Positions 58,721-64,000 of a stretch of 64,000 nt of DNA are shown piece after piece; the stretch's first letter is position 1; each line of letters begins with the position of its first letter. The position numbers and the translations under genes were made by a program. Below the pieces are notes generated by a model. The model searched no databases. It saw only the letters and a list, made by a program, of their open reading frames with translations, and was not told the origin of the DNA. Origin of the DNA: Strongyloides papillosus (Eukaryota > Nematoda > Chromadorea > Rhabditida > Strongyloididae); NCBI GenBank assembly GCA_005656395.1, contig SRSI01000073.1, positions 124,001 through 188,000 on the forward strand, in the 5' to 3' direction.

Positions 58721-59998
58721 TCAGGTTGTTCCACTGGAAATGTCGCTTTTAAGATTATCAATTTTTAAATGATGATAATTCTCTTGTATGTTCACAAATC
58801 GTTACAAAAAATAAACCATCTTGTAGAACAAATTGAGGACTATCATTGTCATCTTTTTGCATTTTACTTGCAATTATAAGAAAATTTTATTACTCTAAAA
58901 AGAAGTTGCATCAAAAATGGATTTCCGACCATTTTACTTGTACGAGTTCAAACTTGGGCAAACAGCAACCAAAACAACAAGAAAAATTAATAAAGCATTT
59001 GGCCAAGGATCTTCTAACAAACGTACGATACAACGTTGGATTTAGAAATTCCGCAATGGAGATATAAGTCTTCAAAGAAAGGAGGATTCTCATGGAGTAA
59101 GTGTCCCTGAGAACGAAAAATTAAAAAGAATAGTGGAGCGTAATCCAAGAATAACTGTTCAGGACCTTCCGGGGGAATTGTGTGTCAGTGTTATAACTGT
59201 ATCCAACCAATTATAAGACTTAAATATGAAGAAAAAAATGGATTCTATCATACGTCATGAATTAACTCCCGACCAATGTTTAAAGTGAATGGGGATTTGT
59301 TCTTCTTTGACTCTTAGAAACAAGTATGATCCATTTTTAAAAAAGATTGTAACGTGCTATGAAAAATGGATCATGTTTGACAATCGTATGAGGTCATTGC
59401 AATGGGTGGGCAAAAATGAGAGCCCTAAAAACTTCCCGAAACTCATGAATTCAAATAAGAAGCTTTTGCTAACTATTTGGTTGAAATGTGATGGAATCAT
59501 CTACCATAAGTTTCTAAATCCTGGAGAAATAATGATTGCAGACCAATACTGTAAAGAATTAGAAGAAATGAACCAGAAATTATCGGTTCTAAAGCCTGCA
59601 TTGGTCAAAAGAAGAGGTCCTATATTACTGCATGATAATGCTATACCTCACGTTTCAAAAATCACGGTGCAGAAACTCAACGAGTTGGGATATGAAATTC
59701 TGCTATATCCTCCTTATTCACCAAACTTCTCTTTAACGGATTGTCATTTGTTCAAGGAATTAGAGCTTCATTTGCTGCGAAAAAAAATTCTCTAAATCTG
59801 ATGACCTGAAAACCGACTTCTTGGAGTTTTTGGAGACCGAAGTTTCTATTCAAATGGCATAAATAAACTCGTATCATGTTGGAAACAATGTGTTGATTCT
59901 AACAGTACCTACTGTAAATAAAAATATTAATTTTTGAATGAGTTATAACATTTTTAATTTAAATGTCAAAAAGCGACATTTTCGATAGAACAACGTAA
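58721..59998 (+). mobile_element. Near-full-length dead mariner (Mos1/cecropia-like) transposon
   Basis: Inverted ends TCAGGTTGTTCCACTGGAAA and, reversed from the right, TTACGTTGTTCTATCGAAAA, each followed by ATGTCGCTTTT; TA flanks both sides (58719-58720 and 59999-60000). The length of 1278 bp is typical. The transposase starts at 58917 (FKLGQTATKTTRKINKAFG). In-frame stops are at 59043, 59214 and 59286, then an open stretch 59289-59795, a frameshift in a run of A's near 59785, and a last stretch INKLVSCWKQCVDSN. The DD34D centre has Tyr for the first Asp (VTCYEKW, codon at 59358), while the second (LLHDNA) and third (LTDCH) are kept with 34 residues between. It cannot encode an active transposase. 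Confidence 0.93.
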
Positions 59999-60320
59999 TA
60001 TAATTAAGAACAGTTGTTTAAATATGAAAACAAACTAAGCTTACTAGAGTGAAATATCGTGTGGCGTTGAAAAATCGTTATGGCAAAGTACTTTTTTGTT
60101 AATACAAAAGATTTTCCAAATATCTATTGAATTAAATGAACAAAACTATTGAAAATTTAAAATAAAAAGTTGTAAGTTATCACATACAACAAAATATTTC
60201 ATGACACATATTGATAAGTCTAGACTTTGTTTAAATAAGCGATTGAATATATCTATTGTAATAAAGTGATAAAATAAACATTGATTGCTGTGAAAATTTA
60301 TTATTATATTATTATCTAAT
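59999..60320. other. Intergenic DNA
   Basis: 322 nt between the mariner and the last ShK gene; 3' region of that gene. Confidence 0.5.
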
Positions 60321-61061
60321 TTAGCAATATCCACATGTCTTTGGGCATTGCGTTTTCATTAAGCTTTTATAAATAGAATTTGTGCATAAGTATGCATTTT
60401 TTGTACAATCAGACGAGCCATTTGAATTTGACAAATCAGCACATGCTGCTTTTGTTGTAGTACTTACACTTGCAGAACAAAATCCACATGTCTTTGGACA
60501 TTTTTCTTTCATTAAAGATAAATACAAAGCATTTTTACAATAACTAGCTAGTAATTGACAGTCGTTTGGCCCACTAGCTACCAGATCTACACACGTTACA
60601 GGAGTTGTTGTTAAAGCTTTTGCTGTAGTTGTAACAGTTTGACATTTTCCAGATTGACATGTTAATCCTGTAATACAATTTACATTACTTGAACATATCT
60701 CATTTAATTTTGAAAGTCGACACGTTAAATCATAAGAGCTGCATATCTTCTGATCTCCAACACATTCAGCATTTTGTCCAGTAATACAATTTGGTGTTAT
60801 TGCTGTAGAACACATCTTATCAGTGGTGTCATTAGGATCCCCAAATGGATTAGCACTGCATGTACCACCATTGCAATCTGTGTTACTAGAACAAGATTGA
60901 ATACAAAGATTGGTAAAAGTATTTCCACTAGTAAGCATTACACACGAGTAACCAGCTCCACAATCATTTTTTGTTGTACATGGACTACCTGGAGCAGCTT
61001 TTATAATGCTACATTTGGTAAAAAATATAGTAAGTACAAAAATTAATTTTATAGATGTCAT
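60321..61061 (-). CDS. Secreted Cys-rich protein with two ShK domains
   Basis: 246 residues, single exon. Signal peptide MTSIKLIFVLTIFFTKCSIIKA. The N-terminal half (about 28-140) is a longer Cys-rich array than in its paralogues, with repeated CxxNxxC-like spacing (SCSSNTDCNGGTC, EICSSNVNCITGLTC). A Thr-rich linker (142-155) and two ShK domains at 157-195 (CKNALYLSLMKEKCPKTCGFC) and 207-246 (CTNSIYKSLMKTQCPKTCGYC) follow. A TATAAAT-like word lies about 35 nt upstream. It belongs to the same family as the genes at 55784-58648. The Cys-rich front half resembles secreted and cuticular nematode proteins; no specific function is established. Confidence 0.87.
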   Translation of the reverse strand: MTSIKLIFVLTIFFTKCSIIKAAPGSPCTTKNDCGAGYSCVMLTSGNTFTNLCIQSCSSNTDCNGGTCSANPFGDPNDTTDKMCSTAITPNCITGQNAECVGDQKICSSYDLTCRLSKLNEICSSNVNCITGLTCQSGKCQTVTTTAKALTTTPVTCVDLVASGPNDCQLLASYCKNALYLSLMKEKCPKTCGFCSASVSTTTKAACADLSNSNGSSDCTKNAYLCTNSIYKSLMKTQCPKTCGYC

Positions 61062-63257
61062 TTTAAAATATCAATGTTATAATAAGTGTTAAATTTATAT
61101 TCATTTTTGTATTTACCAAATCTAAAATATTCTATAAAATTTAATGGTTTATCTTTTTCATAAAGTTTTTATTTCTTGTTTGATTTAAAATTGTAAAATA
61201 TAATGGCAAGGTTAATGATAAACAGCTGGTTAATTTTTGATCGTATATACAGTTATATTAAATGGAATAAACAAACATAAACGAAATAATTTAAATTCAA
61301 TCTTTTATTTAACTTTTGTTAAAACTCAACTGAATTATTTGCCATTTCAATATAATTTTAAAAAAACTTCTTTTAATAAGCATATTGAATAAATAGATAC
61401 AGGAACAAATATTCAAAGTTAATATTTTATAACTTTCAAGTTTTTTTTTAATTTTTAACCTGGTAAATCGACCATTGCATTATTTATTTAAAAATTTGAT
61501 AATTATAACTTTTATATTTGACTAAAACTCTTTTCAAATAATTTTATTTTAATTATTAATGTTATAGGTGTTACTTTACAGTATCTATTATAACTGCATC
61601 TCGTTTTTAATTTATTTAATACATATGTCAAAATCTTTATCAAGCATATAATCCGGAGATGAGGAAGTATCCATTGTTTCAGCCATTGTCCTATTGAATA
61701 TAATTTTCCTTCTCGTGTAACTGAACATTACAGGGCTTCTTTAATATGCCCACTTAATTTTGACAGATATAAAAATAAATTTAAATTTTATTGATGTCAA
61801 AAACTAAAATTGGAAAAAATTAAACATATATGAAAGAAATAACTATGGTTAAAATAAATTTTATTTTGTGCTACCCTTTATAAATATAATAAATGATAAT
61901 AGTAGTATATATTTTTGATTCAAGATTTTCCCCTAAAACACTAATGGTATTGTTTAAAAATTATTTAAATGAAGATAGATATGACTATCACAAAATGTTT
62001 ATCTGATCTTCGAACTCTAATTTTAAAGTATTATAGAATGTTCTTAAAGGTTTTAAATATTTTTTATAAGGTCATTTGAACAATGACATTTTCTAACTTT
62101 TTGCAAAAAAATTTGCCAATAATCACATTTTAGTAATTAATTTTCATTTTGCTTTTTAATCTTCCTTTATATTTTCATACATACTGTATAAACTATTACT
62201 TTAAAGATTTTAAAATTCCTGATAGTTCCATCTATCATGTTTCTATATCTGTTTTTTAAACGAAGTATGCTCAATTATCTCAAGTATTTAAAATTTTAAC
62301 CCTATAATGTACAATGTATCAAATTTGATTATTTTCTTAAAAAACGCAGGTATTTTTCAAATATAATTGTTAATAAGGGTTATTTTCAATTCAAAAGATT
62401 ATTAATTGCAAATTGTAAGGTTAATTCGAATTTTTAAGATAATCATTAAATAAACAATAAAAGTAGTTAAAATAAATTTAAAATATTTTTTATTTACGAG
62501 TTTAAATATTTTAGTAACGCTATTTGATATTATTATAAATTTATAATATTTATTAGAAGAACGTTTCTTAAATGTTAAAATAATTCAATGGTTGTTCTTT
62601 AATTTTTAATATGGAAACCATAATTGTGAGGATCATACAAAAACTAGTAAATCAAAATAGAAAAAGTTGAAACTAATCAATATGTTTTTCAAATTTTTAA
62701 AAAATTAAAATTTATGATTAAATTTTTTGTCACTTATCTTCAAAATTCAAGAAAATCATATAGTAGTAAAGATATCTATAACCTTTAATTCTAGTTACTG
62801 TAAGTGCGGAAATCAACAGAAAAATCTTTACAATGAAGGAAAAAGTATGAGCAATGGGGAACATCTATTCTACCAATAATTATAAAATTAAGAAGAAATT
62901 TAAGTATGTAAGTATACTGTAATTTCAATACTTGTAGAAAACATTCGGAAAATAACTTTCAAGTTTCTGATGCCTACACAATACGCGGTTTTTTATTTTA
63001 AATTTCTAAATGTTTGGTAAATATAATGCTCATAGATACTGTCTGGCCTGATTTTTGTTTGGATAAGTGTATATGTTTGGTAAAATATTTATTTTGCCAC
63101 TCACTGCAGACATTTCTCCAAATTGTTTGTTTACACACTCCAACTTACACACTCTGATGTTAGCATTTCTATAACTGTAAATATATTTTATTCTATAATT
63201 TTAATAATCTAATAAATTTTTTTTACGAAAATATTCATAAAAATTGATTTCTAAATA
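61062..63257. other. Intergenic DNA with one short coding-like island
   Basis: Mostly AT-rich and featureless. At 61612-61686 on the minus strand an ATG opens 24 codons (MAETMDTSSSPDYMLDKDFD..), unusually acidic and Ser/Asp-rich for this background. It may be an exon or gene relic. The last kilobase may include the promoter of the gene at 63258. Confidence 0.45.
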
Positions 63258-64000
63258 ATGGATAATTGGTTTCTATCAATAAAAAATATTGCTCAAAATG
63301 CTTTGAGTGAAAATTTACCATTTTCCTCTGTAAGAGGAGACTTTGTTGTTAATCAAGAAAATGGTTTATCATCCTCATTGTCGAAAACATTCCAACCACT
63401 AATACCAGAAACGCCATCTGAATCGTATAGTGAGTCTGATCATACAGAAAGTTCTGGGGAGTCTGAAGGTAGTTTTAATGAATTGTAAAACTTTTTACAG
63501 GCATTTTAGATTTTAATGATATTTTATATGAAAGTAAAAAGCCAATGAAAAAAATTTGCAGAGAAAGGTACACAAAAATAGCAACTAGTTATCATTTAAA
63601 AGGTCTTAAACTGCAGAGATATTCTGGTAAAAATCTCAATCATAAGGGAATAAATATAAAAACAAATACCGTAAAAAACAATGAACTTTATCATAAGATA
63701 GCAAATAGTGGAAGTCATCCTTTAGTTTTGCGTCCTAAACGTCCAATATACATTTCAATGCAACAAAATAAATTTTATAATGAAAATAAAATGGGTTTTC
63801 CAACACTTCCAGCTCCTAGAAATCCAATGATGTCCTATAGGAAGGATCTCGCAACACTTCCAATTCCTAGGAAAACCAAAGTCACTGGTCTAAAGAACCT
63901 TGGAACAATTCAAATTTCTAAAACAAATAGTACTAATCAGGATAACTGTAAAGTGATTTCGGTTTTACAAGCTAAGAATGATAATAAAGTAAATGAATTA
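63258..64000 (+). CDS. Unknown protein, hydrophilic, runs off the window
   Basis: Exon 1 is 63258-63468 (ends in SESDHTESSGESE, a Ser/Glu-rich stretch). A 32-nt intron GTAGTT..TTACAG (phase 1) gives GILDFNDILYESKKP in exon 2, which is open from 63501 to the window end: 237 codons visible. Without the splice the frame stops at 63488. The visible protein is basic and Asn/Lys-rich after the acidic start, with two related PTLPAPRN / ATLPIPRK words and no signal peptide or TM. Low complexity suggests an intrinsically disordered, possibly nuclear or cytoskeletal protein. The family was not recognised. The 32-nt intron is very short. Confidence 0.65.

Noticed and set aside
59289..59795. 168-codon frame that looks like a stand-alone gene
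   Set aside because: It is the middle of the dead mariner transposase, in the same frame as the upstream part broken by stops.

Overview
The window looks like nuclear DNA of a clade IV parasitic nematode, most likely Strongyloides or a close relative. The base composition is very AT-rich, introns are tiny (32-53 nt in most genes), and the gene content is typical: tandem astacin metallopeptidases, nematode-only 7TM chemoreceptors, ShK-domain secreted proteins, a DUF1647 protein, and clear nematode-type SNAP-25 and AKT orthologues. The genus is inferred from these traits; no sequence search was run.

Layout. At 0.9-5.1 kb there are two tandem minus-strand astacins (signal peptide, propeptide, protease, EGF, CUB). 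Each has a short signal-peptide exon and a TATA-like box 55 bp before the ATG. At 8.2-21 kb there are five plus-strand members of one Sra/Sre-like 7TM family. All five carry one intron at the same site, and four share a C-terminal tail. At 22.8-32.1 kb, on the minus strand, lie an unrelated 7TM receptor, a small secreted protein, a DUF1647 glycosyltransferase-like protein, a four-TM protein, a carbohydrate sulfotransferase-like protein, and an intronless, inverted sixth member of the 7TM family. At 36.3-46 kb are two conserved genes, akt-1 and the SNAP-25 gene ric-4; each shows a candidate alternative first exon. At 46-52 kb there is a gene-poor stretch. At 52.3-55.2 kb are a 72-residue membrane protein and the splicing factor WBP4/FBP21. 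At 55.8-61.1 kb four minus-strand ShK-type genes form a cluster; one is broken by a stop and a frameshift and has a dead 1.28-kb mariner just upstream of its promoter. At 63.2 kb a gene of unknown function runs off the window.

Mobile DNA is mostly mariner. One near-full-length dead copy (58.7-60.0 kb) has recognisable inverted ends. Two copies of about 0.87 kb (5.6 and 21.9 kb) share an internal deletion. Three more decayed fragments (11.4, 32.5 and 43 kb) share a different deletion. A long imperfect palindrome lies at 42.5-42.9 kb.

The astacins, ShK proteins and the small secreted protein are probably exported, and the receptors probably act in chemosensation. AKT, SNAP-25 and WBP4 are core signalling, secretion and splicing genes. 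Exon joins were worked out by eye from GT/AG sites, reading frame and paralogue comparison; none is supported by transcripts.
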